Positions 5,082-5,144 of a DNA stretch of 5,144 nucleotides are shown here, piece after piece. The notes below the pieces were generated by a model that did not search any database, had not been told where the DNA came from, and was given only the letters and a program-made list of their open reading frames with translations. Position 1 is the stretch's first letter; every line of letters begins with the position of its first letter. The position numbers and the translations under genes were made by a program. The DNA comes from Methanobacterium sp. UBA8 (lineage in GTDB: Archaea; Methanobacteriota; Methanobacteria; Methanobacteriales; Methanobacteriaceae), in assembly GCA_002509665.1 (NCBI GenBank), contig DADN01000017.1, positions 3,557 through 8,700 of the forward strand. The letters are read 5' to 3'.

Positions 5082-5144
5082 CAAAAAATCCCCTGAAATA
5101 AATTTACTTAGTAATTATTGCCAAACAGGCTTAAAAATCTATTG

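Noticed and set aside
1..5144. CRISPR array or tandem repeats
   Set aside because: No regularly spaced direct repeats were seen anywhere; only short isolated inverted repeats are present.

Overview
The window is AT-rich and probably archaeal, most likely from a methanogenic euryarchaeote of the Methanosarcina kind. This placement is inference. It rests on three things. First, the membrane-anchored transglutaminase-like protein at the right end resembles a family I know mainly from Methanosarcinales and related archaea. Second, there are TATA-box-like elements about 25 nt before expected transcription starts, one of them placed so that the first gene would have an almost leaderless mRNA. Third, gene spacing is loose and spacers are T-rich. 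DUF2075 helicases and HNH nucleases occur in bacteria, archaea and viruses, so they do not decide the host. I see no rRNA, CRISPR array or complete tRNA.

Layout: positions 1-473 hold no confident gene. They contain a 19-bp inverted repeat at the left edge, a 15-bp inverted repeat further in, and two protein-like stretches on the minus strand broken by stops, possibly a relic. From 474 to 3762 a plus-strand cluster encodes a small acidic protein of unknown function (474-986), an HExxH zinc metallopeptidase-like protein that overlaps it by 11 nt (976-1821), and, after a 70-bp gap, a large nuclease-helicase of the DUF2075 / Schlafen-group-3-like type (1892-3762). The last is split by an apparent one-base deletion near 2117-2121. 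The break falls inside the N-terminal PD-(D/E)xK-like nuclease core and leaves the helicase part intact.

From 3783 to 4181, on the minus strand and convergent with the helicase, is a small free-standing HNH endonuclease of phage or homing type. Positions 4182-4514 have no confident gene, but they carry the HNH promoter, a possible micro-ORF and a G+C-rich hairpin that on the minus strand looks like the T-arm end of a tRNA. From 4515 to 5081, on the minus strand, is the transglutaminase-like membrane protein, with a Cys-His-Asp triad outside the cell.

The metallopeptidase, helicase-nuclease and HNH gene together look like accessory DNA, possibly a defence or mobile region. The three plus-strand genes could form a peptidase plus nuclease-helicase module, but nothing in the sequence proves a shared function. 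If the frameshift is real, the nuclease activity is probably lost.
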